DNA from: Argyresthia goedartella
Taxonomy: Eukaryota > Arthropoda > Insecta > Lepidoptera > Argyresthiidae
NCBI GenBank assembly: GCA_949825045.1
Contig: OX463824.1
Coordinates: 33,016,001 to 33,080,000 of the forward strand
Direction: 5' to 3'
Length of the DNA stretch: 64,000 bases
Under the pieces are notes generated by a model. It was not told the origin of the DNA. It saw nothing but the letters and a program-made list of their open reading frames with translations, and made no database searches. The translations under genes were made by a program, and so were the position numbers. How positions within the stretch are numbered: position 1 is the stretch's first letter; the number at the start of each line of letters is the position of its first letter. Below, in pieces: positions 20,996-30,861 of the stretch.

Positions 20996-22606
20996 TGGAT
21001 TTTTTTTTGTTGAGAGCCATGATCCTTAGTTTAGTGTGCTGCCAAAGTTGCCTCAATATTGATAGGGATTGATGGCTGGCACGTATACACGGGCTATCTC
21101 TACGTGGTTCCAGTTGAAATAATGGACCGACAACACAAATATAACTCGCGAGTCGGAGTTTCTCAATTTTTTGGTTGACAAGTAACAGCCCACAGGAGCA
21201 CACATAAATAGAGTCGTTCTGGTAAACTTTTTGTCTCTTCGTACCTGTAACCCGTAAAAATACAAATACAACTTTAACTCTAACAATTATAATTATAAAT
21301 AACATCAAGACATGGCGGGGAAGACACCCAATGGCAAAAGTTGACTAACTACATTTTATCCCCTCGTTTGACTTTGGGTATCCTGGATACCCAAAATGCC
21401 GTAGATGCATTAACCGGTCCATTGCCGCGAATTCGCGGGGAATGGCATTTCTGAAAGTAGGTAAAAACAAGTTAAAAATGTATATGCTCTAACCGTTTCG
21501 TTTACATTTAGAATTCTGATAAGTGCAAAGCACAGGTCGTAGAACAGTTTGAATACATCATGAAATTGGTTGAAAGCTTCATTGGCATCTTAACCTTAAC
21601 ATGAATAGATGTCATGAAATGTTAAACTTAGCAAACATTCCTGAAATTTAGGTATTTTTCTGGGCACAGATCACTTTTTATTGTGTACCAGAATGGAAAG
21701 ATACAAGTTGTATTCACTGGAAAAAGCAATATTTGTGCCGTATGGTTAAACATGGCTAAATCAACTATAATTCACTGGTAGACCCTTTTATGTTGTGTGC
21801 CCTATATTGTCGAAGCAGGTTTGACTTCTAATACGTGTTGGTTCTTTAATAGACAATCTTATGTGAATGTTGCTAAGAGGTCGTCAAATTGAGTCAATAG
21901 GTACTTTACTTCGAAATCGCCACATAAAATTATATTTTTCGGTTAAAATTTTGCAATGTTAATTACCTTTTGTACAGGACACTGTACAAAAGGTAAATAA
22001 TAATTCTTGACAAAGATGGGTATTGTAGCTTGCGGTAGGTAGTATGGGAACTCTAAAGATACATATTGTTAATGTGTCGTCGGTTAATAATTTAATTGCA
22101 CTGCATTCAACTAGGATGAGTTGCTTTTCAGGTTTATTTCGTCCATTATCTTGAATTTATGATTACTATTGACTAAAATGCAAGAGCCGCCGGCTCTATT
22201 ATTTCTTGAAGAAGACTAAGTATAATGAATGACCATCTGACCATCTTTCGTCACATTTCCGAGCAGTGGTGGAGTGACAAATAAAAAGCGTCGTAATATT
22301 AGCACAAATAACCCCGCTATGACAGTCATTGTACGATTTCCGGTTCAACAAAAAATCAGTTCCCTTTTTTGCGATGCGACGCGAAACGGCGAAATTGCGC
22401 GAGTCAACAAAAATGGCAAATTAAATGAACCGTAGATAAGAAAATAATACAGGAAGGAACCGATGAGTCCGTGCAAGGTGAACGAGCCGCGCGATAGGAA
22501 GGAAACGGAAGTCGTGTGAAGAAGCATTACCTCTCTCTTTAGAATTATAGGTAGGTAGTAGGCATGCTGGTATTTATTAGTATATAATAGTAGTAGTAGA
22601 AGTAGT
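20996..22606. other. AT-rich intergenic stretch
   Basis: No convincing gene or classified repeat. It holds a perfect 13-bp inverted repeat at 21963-21996 and, near 22345-22560, a G+C-richer patch. Short ORFs here lack recognisable domains. Confidence 0.5.
21963..21996. repeat. Perfect 13-bp inverted repeat
   Basis: TTACCTTTTGTAC at 21963-21975 and GTACAAAAGGTAA at 21984-21996 separated by eight bases. Confidence 0.85.
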
Positions 22607-22619
22607 AGTAGTAGTATAC
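22589..22619. repeat. AGT microsatellite, target of the retroposon
   Basis: Short run of AGT/GTA trinucleotides with one AGA interruption just before the retroposon. Confidence 0.8.
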
Positions 22620-23082
22620 CGTCCCCCTGCCCCTTTAAACCTCCCGGACTGAGGTCAGAGCCCCCCTAAATGACCCAAATATAAAGTAGTTTAGGATTAG
22701 GATAGGTCTCAAAAATTATTTATAACCACTTCTTAGTAGCGGGGACTATCTGCCCCCCTAACATGCCGCTATCATACCCGTTGACTATGAGCTGATGCCC
22801 GCTCATAAAATCGGGTAAGCAGGCAAACTCCTCCCATATATATCATATACACATATATATCGCCCAAAAGGGCAAATTGCAGGTAGAAAGCCTTCAGCAT
22901 ATACCGAGGCCATGGCTCACAGTTAATTCTTACTAAGACAACTGTTAAAACAAAGGGGTTGTTTGTAGTCCGTATACCACACGAGCTGATGCCCGCTCAA
23001 TATGTGGGGACCAGGACATAGCAAGGAGGTCTGACTCCTGGGCATGGGTATTTCCATTTTTTTCCCCTCCAACAAAAAAAAA
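22620..23082 (+). mobile_element. 463-bp A-tailed retroposon (truncated LINE or SINE)
   Basis: Flanked by the 13-bp direct repeat AGTAGTAGTATAC at 22607-22619 and 23083-23095 and ending in a poly-A run, so inserted by target-primed reverse transcription into an AGT microsatellite. The body contains GAGCTGATGCCCGCTCA twice (near 22791 and 22983) and no ORF. It is most likely the 3' UTR of a LINE; the family is not identified. Confidence 0.75.
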
Positions 23083-23095
23083 AGTAGTAGTATAC

Positions 23096-24000
23096 TATCA
23101 TTATTCAGTACCTAAGTATATTATTATAGTAATTTTACAATTTATTTAATTTAATAATATGTATGTTATAACTTGTTTACTTTATTTTGTTATGTTATTG
23201 TATAGGTTCATTATGCCAGTTGGCGGCCAAGGGCTAGTTGGCGGCTATTTGACGGACCTACTGCAGAAATATTATCGTAATAAGAGTTCTCATGTCTTCG
23301 TACTAAAAACATTGGATTTTGAAAACTGGGATATTGCTAGAATTCGGGACAATTCAATTTGGCTGGAATAAATGAATCAGGTGACCGGACGATCTCATTC
23401 ATTTGGACGCATGCGCAGCCCGAGTCGATATGTTCGCAAAACTCCGAAAACAATAGCGAGCATGTGCCGCTTTAGAAGTAAATATTTTTCTGTGCTCTTA
23501 ACTTATTATGATTGTATTTGCTGATTTTGTATCTGAGGTATTTATAACAAATTTAATAGGAAAGCTGCAACACCGCTTATTGAGCACAACTGCATAATTG
23601 TGTTTGTAGAGCTATTGGAATTACATCCACGGTCCAAAACACTCATTCGTACAGATGAAAATAAAACACGCGAATATTAATTGGAACATTGGAAGTAGGT
23701 AATTGTTTGTTTGCAAGGGGGTGGTGGCCTGGATTTGATCGCGTTGGTATTTGCTAGCTATTGTTAGGTAGTAAAAATTACATAAACATAGTAATCTAAT
23801 ACTTAGCATTGGACCCACCAATAGTCCTACCTACCACATAAAAATTGGTGTGAAACGCGTTATGACTTTCGAAGATTAAATTAATAATCTACTTACTTTA
23901 AATAGGTATCCTTAATTCATTCCCTCCTAAAGATTAATTTGATTATCCTTGATCTCATGATGAATGCTGCGACGGTCGCACCTCGCACTTTGCAACTAAA
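23096..24000. other. AT-rich intergenic stretch
   Basis: No feature supported. A 70-codon ORF at 23159-23371 shows no recognisable motif and is probably chance. Confidence 0.5.
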
Positions 24001-24440
24001 TCACCAATTATTTCTATAGAGTGTGTCAAGGAGTGGCTGCAGCCGTCCCTCGCCGCTGCCAACATCGTGACCGTTCGAAAAACTAAAGTTGAACCACGCG
24101 CCAGCCAGCCAGCACCCGGCAGCTCTCGAGCACGTAGCTGCCGCCGCTACCGAGACCCCTCGCCGGGCCGACTTCAGCTGCGGGCGCCAATAAGCACTAC
24201 GCGCTGCATACCACACCAACACATTTCACCTTCACATACCCAGCAGTGGACGGCTGCAGCCGCGACCGAGCGCACGCTCGCGGTGTGTCGTGGTCCGCAG
24301 CCCGAGCAGAGCACAATAGCGCAGACTATTCGAGCACAAGTGGCAAGTGGGCACGATTCTTCATTCCGGTTTAATTAAAGCCGAAGCGCTCGTTGCGGTC
24401 ATTATAATAAAGCACTCCTTCTTTATCCAGTTAGTGCCTT
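24001..24440. other. GC-rich island, unclassified
   Basis: Abruptly GC-rich against AT-rich flanks, with repeated GGCTGCAGCCG words (24035 and 24252) and AATAAAGCACTCC near 24408. Composition and the polyadenylation-like word would fit a solo LTR or an element 5' region, but I could not find matching termini or a target duplication. A 103-codon ORF (24067-24378) is low-complexity and not called. Confidence 0.35.
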
Positions 24441-25484
24441 TCAAATCAAAACAATATGCGAATTGGTTGAGTCTGATTGCTCGCGGTGATTACGATTTGT
24501 AGAGAAGTTTCAGATGATAAGCAGCTTAGAGCAGGAGAGCGGGTCGACATTAATATTGAAAGAGTGAACTTAGGTGGAACAATTAGGGAATCGCATTTTA
24601 TATACATACTGTGAAGTCCTTTCCAGCCCGGCCGTATCCGACGGCGGCGGCGCCTCCAGAAACCGAACTTGCAGAAGAGCGCGTGCGATTTGTAGTCTTC
24701 TAGCAATGTTTGCAGGTACCTAGTTCAAGAATAGCTGATTGCATAAGAATCTAGGCTATATGCCGTGCAGTGAGTGATATGCAGTCTCCCATTGTCTCCA
24801 GAACAGAATAGTGGCCAGCGGCAGTGACGCAGATATTGTTGCGAGTCACCCCGCACCCCACGAAACCCGCCGACGCGACCACTGCACAAAGCACCTCCTT
24901 GATCCACTTAGCCCATCTAACCCAAGCCGATGTGGCCCGTATCACAACAGCAGCAGAGGCGAGACTCCCCCAGCACTAAGACAACGCATGAACTACTGCG
25001 CACTTTATCTGGAGCGTGCGGAGACGGTACACGGCTGCAGTAACATTATATCACACCTAACTTGAAAGGACTCGCTGCACGCTTGTTCCTATTATCAGCT
25101 ACAGTAGATAATGGTGTACGTACACCTACGTGCTCAGTTCGCAACACATTATAAATACATCTAGCTTAGACTTGCTGCCTACACGAGATATTCCTCGCTG
25201 GCAACAAATCTGTTTAGTATTGTTACGTTTTATACAGTCAGGATAACTTGTTTTCAGCATCGCAATACGTCCCTGTAGCATGGTATCCCCTGCCAAGCTA
25301 TCAGCTATATATAACCGACTTGCAGTTTGTAGTAGCTGTAAGTAGTCTGAGGGTAAGTGACGGATAAGAAACAAACAGACGCGATGGGAGCTGCAGTATG
25401 GTGGGCGGGCAGGAACTATATGGCGTAATACACAAACCTCGAATCTGAGTGGAGCGGATACAGGTACCGGTATTGCCCTATGGG
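24441..25484. other. Intergenic stretch
   Basis: No gene, RNA or named repeat supported. Several short overlapping ORFs on both strands lack domain features. Confidence 0.45.
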
Positions 25485-25526
25485 ACACAAACACACACGC
25501 ACACACACACCCTCTCATACAAATAC

Positions 25527-25566
<40 letters not shown>

Positions 25567-25569
25567 ACA

Positions 25570-25606
<37 letters not shown>
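25485..25606. repeat. CA/TG microsatellite
   Basis: Interrupted (CA)n tract of about 120 bp with ATAC and CTCTCAT interruptions. The overlapping long frames in several registers (poly-CVCV or THTH) are products of the repeat. Confidence 0.97.
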
Positions 25607-25609
<3 letters not shown>

Positions 25610-27039
25610 CGTCACGCCTATTCTCATACGGGGTGGCAGAGGCAGAATTGCGCCCAGATTTAGCCAGATATTCGATACTCCATTTTGCATGACTGGGGGC
25701 TAGTCAAGCGCCGCAGCATCAGTTTCACCGTTAGGACGTCCTTAGAGTGTACGTAACGTGTGGACTTAAGATTAATTTACTTATCTCATTGGTACATCGC
25801 CATCACGGGATTGGAACCCGCATAAGATACGTGAAAGGCAGCGTAAAAGCTCGGAGCTCCTATTGGATTACGTCACACACAACTCAACTCAACACTACCC
25901 TGGCTTACATCCCAATTACCACACCTCCGTCCGGTCCATACTCCCACTCACCCATCCAACTCGAATGTAGTATCTATGCTCGAACCCACCCACCTCGCCC
26001 TCAGCAGCAGCCTCAGAGAACTGTGTGACTGTTAATACCACTAGCGCCATCTATTGGATACTACCAGAAATTGATGAATGGCAGGTATGGTATGGTAGAA
26101 ATCTTTGGTCGTTCTTTGATTGTACAGCTTCATATCTTTGAGCGCCTCGCTAGAAAAAACATAGAACTTCGAGTGTGCGACAATTTGCTTCCCCTTGCCT
26201 TGCTTTCATGCATGCTCGACGATTTAGGCAAATTCATGCAGAACTATGGCTATGGTCGAGTTTAAACCTGTAGACAAATTTTTACTTTTTTTGTTTTATT
26301 GTTTCTTCTTCGGGTTTTTGGGAACCATTTCCTATCGGAGGTTGGTGACCTGGTGATGGCTTAGTTAGTGAACGACCAGGTATCCAGAGTTAAAGGCGAA
26401 ACATTCACAGAAAACATGATATTTGTCCCCTACTTTGGCCATTCGCAAGAATTGGCCATTCTTTTTGTAATTTAATGATAAGGATAGGTTTTTATGGTAA
26501 AATAAATGAAAATTAAGTGAAAACATAATAAACGGTCAAGTGCAAGTCGAACTCGCGCACGAAGGGATCCCTACCATCGCACAATGGCGTTCAAGTTTCT
26601 TGTCATTACCATACAAGAAACTTGAATGCCATTGTGCGGTGGTGGTGGTTCCTGTGTGTAAGATAGAAAAATGTTGTTTGTCAAAGTTATCGGTGCGAAC
26701 CTTCATACTCCATACATTACGCTTTATTTTTCCTGTTATGTTTAAGTAAAGTGGCTAACGAATTTTACGATATTTTGCGGGGGAGAATGGTTTAATACAG
26801 TCGCGCTCGCCGCGGCTCCTAGTCACCGCTCGCCCAGTGTGGACGCGCCATGTGGCAAATGTCGAAGTGTCAGTATTTTTTTTCGGCAGATGACTAAGAA
26901 ATAGATTGTAGGAGAGACACACGAGTGATCCTACAATACTTCCGTTTTTCCTTTTTAATGTACTGAACCCTAAAAACATCAAAATGTCCCAAAACGGAGA
27001 AATTCCAAGCATTATTATCAACGTCTACCATTTAACTGC
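25607..27039. other. Intergenic stretch with repeat fragments
   Basis: GTCACGCCTATTCTCATACG then GGGGTGGCAGAGGCAGAATT at 25611-25650 resembles the terminal word of the element at 28869. CTAGCGCCATCTATTGGATA at 26040 and GTGCAAGTCGAACTCGCGCA near 26540 resemble interspersed phrases I recall from Lepidoptera. A long hairpin is at 26578-26638. No gene supported. Confidence 0.5.
26578..26638. repeat. 61-bp hairpin (26-bp arms, 9-base loop)
   Basis: Arms 26578-26603 and 26613-26638 are complementary except for one G/T position; the loop is CATTACCAT. The arm starts CGCACAATGGC. Confidence 0.9.
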
Positions 27040-27570
27040 AGTGATTAGGGTCGATCACCAAAACAGCTATCAACAGTTCATCAAATATGCCAGCTCTGTG
27101 TTTTTCGAAATTTTAAATTGTATCTAGAGAGATACACTAGAATGGGCTAGAAAAAGTAGCTATAAACAATACAATAAAACAGAGGAAATTTTTGAAATCA
27201 GCGACCCAGAATTAGTAAACAACAGCGATAAAATCCCATAAAACAAGAATGGTGTTGTCAAGGTCAATAATCTCTCCATCATCAATTGTATAGAGACTTG
27301 TTAAAAAATAGTAATAATTACCATCAGTAATTAGATTTTAAATTTCATCATGTATATACCCAGGACATTGTCAAAACGTTTAGATTACTTAACTTAAAAA
27401 AGATTGAAGACCTGTGGAGTATATCAGTCAAAGTAATTGTTTCAGTAATTCTAGTTATTAGCCACACACCTAGCCTTAATAAATGTGTTGACGATGGAGC
27501 TTTCTCAAACCTCATGAAACACAGTAAAGAGGATCAGCCTTGCCTCCCGACTTGCACAGAGTTATCAGAC

Positions 27571-28302
27571 CTCTGTTCAAGTCGGGAGGCAAGGTCTGAT
27601 ACCTCTGTTCAAGTCGGGAGGCAAGGTCTGATACCTCTGTTCAAGTCGGGAGGCAAGCTCTGATACCTCTGTTCAAGTCGGGAGGCAAGGTCTGATACCT
27701 CTGTTCAAGTCGGGAGGCAAGGTCTGATACCTCTGTTCAAGTCGGGAGGCAAGCTCTGATACCTCTGTTCAAGTCGGGAGGCAAGGTCTGATACCTCTGT
27801 TCAAGTCGGGAGGCAAGCTCTGATACCTCTGTTCAAGTCGGGAGGCAAGGTCTGATACCTCTGTTCAAGTCGGGAGGCAAGGTCTGATACCTCTGTTCAA
27901 GTCGGGAGGCAAGGTCTGATACCTCTGTTCAAGTCGGGAGGCAAGGTCTGATACCTCTGTTCAAGTCGGGAGGCAAGGTCTGATACCTCTGTTCAAGTCG
28001 GGAGGCAAGCTCTGATACCTCTGTTCAAGTCGGGAGGCAAGGTCTGATACCTCTGTTCAAGTCGGGAGGCAAGCTCTGATACCTCTGTTCAAGTCGGGAG
28101 GCAAGCTCTGATACCTCTGTTCAAGTCGGGAGGCAAGGTCTGATACCTCTGTTCAAGTCGGGAGGCAAGCTCTGATACCTCTGTTCAAGTCGGGAGGCAA
28201 GGTCTGATACCTCTGTTCAAGTCGGGAGGCAAGGTCTGATACCTCTGTTCAAGTCGGCAGGCAAGGTCTGATACCTCTGTTCAAGTCGGGAGGCAAGGCT
28301 GA
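27571..28302 (+). repeat. 32-bp minisatellite, 23 copies, derived from LINE RT codons
   Basis: CTCTGTTCAAGTCGGGAGGC recurs every 32 bp from 27571 to 28275 (704 bp, exactly 22 periods). Units differ at one main site, GGCAAGG versus GGCAAGC, with one further change (GGCAGG) in copy 22. The unit corresponds to the RT codons for IPLFKSGGK. A reverse-complement copy of the last unit end precedes the array at 27531-27554. Confidence 0.97.
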
Positions 28303-28305
28303 TCC

Positions 28306-28668
28306 TTAAAATTTCAGACCAATATCTGTTCTTCCAGCACTAAGTAAAATATTTGAAAAGATTATACCCAATCAAATTCTCTCACACTTCAAGCGTACAA
28401 AACAACTCCACGCCAACAGATACGGTTTCACTAGGGGTACATCGACTACGGATGCAGGTATTACCCTTATATCTCATATTTATTCTACATTGGAGGCCGC
28501 ACAGGATGCTATCGGAGTTTTTTGCGACCTGTCGAAGGCGTTTGATTGTGTTGATCATAATACGCTATTAATTAAATTAAATCATTACGGAGTTAGAAAT
28601 AAAGCGTTGAATCTACTAAGATCATACCTAAGCAATATAATTCAAAAGGCAGAAGTCAACGGCGTTAA
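28306..28668 (+). pseudogene. LINE-B2 reverse transcriptase fragment
   Basis: About 120 codons of RT palm/fingers: NFRPISVLPALSKIFEK, YGFTRGTSTTDAG, DLSKAFDCVDHNTLL, LNHYGVRNKALNLLRSYLS. It closely parallels LINE-B1 at 19330-19670 and stops just short of GVPQGS; a TAA precedes NFRP at 28306-28308. Confidence 0.85.
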
Positions 28669-28868
28669 ATCCGTCCAGTATCCGTAGTCAGATTGCATTA
28701 TTAGATCGATCTGACCACGTCCACTCTTTTGTGTCCTTGGACAGACCGATTAAATTAGAGGGTCCTTGGTCAGATTGGTGTCCAAGACAGGTTCCATAGA
28801 GTTTCGTCTACATTTGACTGATTCTACTTCTGACATCATAGTCTAACAGAATATCACAACTTTTCCAG
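28669..28868. other. Short unassigned spacer
   Basis: Contains imperfect repeats of GTCCTTGG and CAGAT words; no gene or named repeat. Confidence 0.4.
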
Positions 28869-30204
28869 CTGGGGTGGCAGAGGCATAATTTCACATTATA
28901 TAATACTATTATGGTTTTTGACAGATGTCTTAATTTTGACAGCTGTCATTTTGACAGATGTCACTTTTTACAGTTTTCATGATTTTGACAGTAATAGATG
29001 TAATAATTTTGACAGGTGTCTTTTTTTCACAGATTTTACGTTTTTGGTCAATTTTTGATCTTGACAATTGTAATCGTTTTATCACTTTATGCCTGTCACT
29101 ATTTCATACCTCGGAAACTACTGAACAAAGAACACTGGTTTGTATGGAGATATGAAACTCTCGACGAGATCTTCATTTCGGACGACAGGTGTCAAACTAA
29201 AAACTGTCATATCTCGGAAACTGCTGATGCTAGACCACTGGTTTGTATATATATCCCGACAAGATCTTCATTTCGGACGACAAGTGTCAAACTAAAAGCT
29301 GTCATATCTCGGAAACTGCTGATGCTAGACCACTGGTTTGTATATATATATCCCGACAAGATCTTCATTTCGGACGACAGGTGTCAAACTAAAAACTGTC
29401 ATATCTCGGAAAATGCTGAATCTAGGCCACTGGTTTGTATGGAAATATGACAGCTCTCGACGAGATTTTCATTTTGGACGACAGGTGTCAAACTAAAAAC
29501 TGTTATATCTCCGAAACTTCTGAATCTAGACCACTGGTTTGTATGGACAGCTCCCGACAAGATCTTCATTTCGGACGACAGGTGTCAAACTAAAAAAACT
29601 GTCATATCTCGGAAAATGCTGAATCTAGACCACTGGTTTGTATGGAGATATGACAGCTCTCAACGAGATCTTCATTTCGGGCGACAGACTAAAAACTGAC
29701 ATATCTTGGAAACTGCTGATCAAAGACCAGTAGTATGTATGGAGATAAGACAGCTCTCGACGAGATCTTTATTTCGGATGACAGCTCTCGAACTAAAAAC
29801 TGTCATTTACCTCGGAAACTAATGACCAAAGAACACTGGTTTGTATGGAGACATGACAGCTCTCGACGAGATCTTAATTTCGGACGACAGGTGTCATACT
29901 AAAAACTGTAATATCTCGGAAACTGCTAATCAAGACCACTGGTTTGTATGGAGATATGAGAACTCTAGACGAGATCTTCATTTCGGACGATGGGTGTCAA
30001 ACTAAAAACTTCATATCTCAGAAACTACTGAACCTAAACCAGTAGTAAGTATGGAGATATGATAGTTCTCGACGAGATCTTCATTTCGAATGACAGCTGT
30101 CAAAATCATGACATCTGTCAAAAATATTGAGTTATCAAAAATAGTGACACCTGTCAAAAAAACATAAAGTTATATTATTTGTAGTTGTGCCTCTGTCACC
30201 CCAT
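28869..30204. mobile_element. TIR element filled with ~101-bp tandem repeats
   Basis: The left end CTGGGGTGGCAGAGGCATAA (28869) and the reversed right end ATGGGGTGACAGAGGCACAA (to 30204) are terminal inverted repeats of about 20 bp that extend further imperfectly. Subterminal zones are rich in TGACAGCTGTCA-type palindromes. The core holds about ten repeats. No transposase frame, so non-autonomous (MITE or foldback-like). The target duplication is not resolved. Confidence 0.7.
29100..30115. repeat. Tandem array, about 10 copies of a ~101-bp unit
   Basis: The unit contains CTCGACGAGATCTTCATTTC, GGACGACAGGTGTCAAACTA, ACTGTCATATCTCGGAAACT and ACCACTGGTTTGTATGGAGA. The CTTCATTTCGG word recurs near 29171, 29268, 29364, 29467, 29563, 29668, 29768, 29873, 29977 and 30080. 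Copies diverge and carry indels. An ORF across 29016-29450 follows the repeat and is not a gene. Confidence 0.92.
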
Positions 30205-30432
30205 CTGAGAAAAGACATGTATGACTGAAATCTAAGTAAAGAAAAGACTAAGTATTTTCTGTCGAAAAACGCAGTCCACATTCGACAGAAAACAAACAGC
30301 CGAAATATTTTTCTGTCGAAAGTGGACTCCGTCGAAAGTGGACTAAATCCCTAATATGGCCCTGTCGCTAAATGCCTCATTGATCAAGCTTATCTTCCAT
30401 ACCACTTTCTAAAAATTTTACAAGTCCCATGA

Positions 30433-30557
30433 TGTCAAAAGTAGAATTTGTCAATAGTAGAATCGGTCAATAGTATAATCCGTCAATTTTAAAATCTGTC
30501 AAATGTAATTATGTCAAAAGTAGAATTAATAAAAAGTAGAATCAATAAATTTTATCT
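30433..30557. repeat. Degenerate 16-bp tandem repeat
   Basis: About eight consecutive units of the form TGTCAAAAGTAGAATT, each 15-16 bp with substitutions. Confidence 0.8.
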
Positions 30558-30788
30558 ATGTAGTGAAAATTTCGGTCACTCTTTCAACACACAACTTAAT
30601 AATTTCACATATAGATAATCACTGATAATTATACCTATACACACATTGATCTAGCCCCAAACTATAGGATTCCCTGTATCTTGGGTACTAGACAAGGAAA
30701 CACATACTTAAAGAGATAAATATTATATTTAGATAGATAAACAACCATGACTAGGGTACAAACATCCGTTCCCATCAAACAAATATTT

Positions 30789-30861
30789 GGCCCCACCGGG
30801 ACTCGAACCAGGGACCCTTGGCTTCGTAGGCAGGGTCACTGCCGACTCGGCCATTCGGGTC
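30789..30861 (-). repeat. tRNA-like sequence (SINE head or tRNA pseudogene)
   Basis: On the minus strand the 73 nt contain a good A box (TGGCCGAGTCGG) and a consensus B box (GGTTCGAGTCC), with a T arm CCTGG-TTCGAGT-CCCGG (one mismatch). Acceptor pairing of GACCCGA with TGGGGCC has two mismatches and the anticodon arm does not fold normally, so a functional tRNA is unlikely. Such tRNA-derived modules head SINEs. No SINE body or tail was identified. Confidence 0.5.

Larger units (their letters stand above)
27040..28668 (+). mobile_element. LINE-B copy 2 carrying an internal minisatellite
   Basis: Decayed LINE ORF2. The linker between endonuclease and RT (about 27040-27530) is riddled with stops but has LNLKKIEDLWSISVKVI, as in LINE-A at 57180. 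RT resumes after the array at 28306 with NFRPISVLPALSK and runs through DLSKAFDCVDHNTLL (28525) to NGVKS at 28670, where homology ends abruptly before the GVPQG block. The region between LMKHSK and the NFRP block has become a 23-copy repeat. Confidence 0.85.

Noticed and set aside
23159..23371. 70-codon ORF
   Set aside because: No motif and no context; expected by chance in this much AT-rich sequence.
24067..24378. 103-codon ORF as a host protein
   Set aside because: Low-complexity Arg/Pro/Ala/Gln composition in a GC-rich patch and no recognisable domain or splice structure.
25449..25703. Overlapping ORFs of Cys-Val or Thr-His repeats
   Set aside because: They are readings of the CA microsatellite in different frames.
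25795..25835. tRNA-like T-arm (GGGTTCCAATCCCG on the minus strand)
   Set aside because: Only a B-box-like word; no A box or cloverleaf could be built.
27571..28302. CRISPR-like array of regular repeats
   Set aside because: Units are directly adjacent at 32-bp spacing with no unique spacers and derive from LINE coding sequence; the DNA is eukaryotic.
29016..29450. 144-codon ORF with internally repeated phrases
   Set aside because: Follows the ~101-bp repeat and is absent from neighbouring units.
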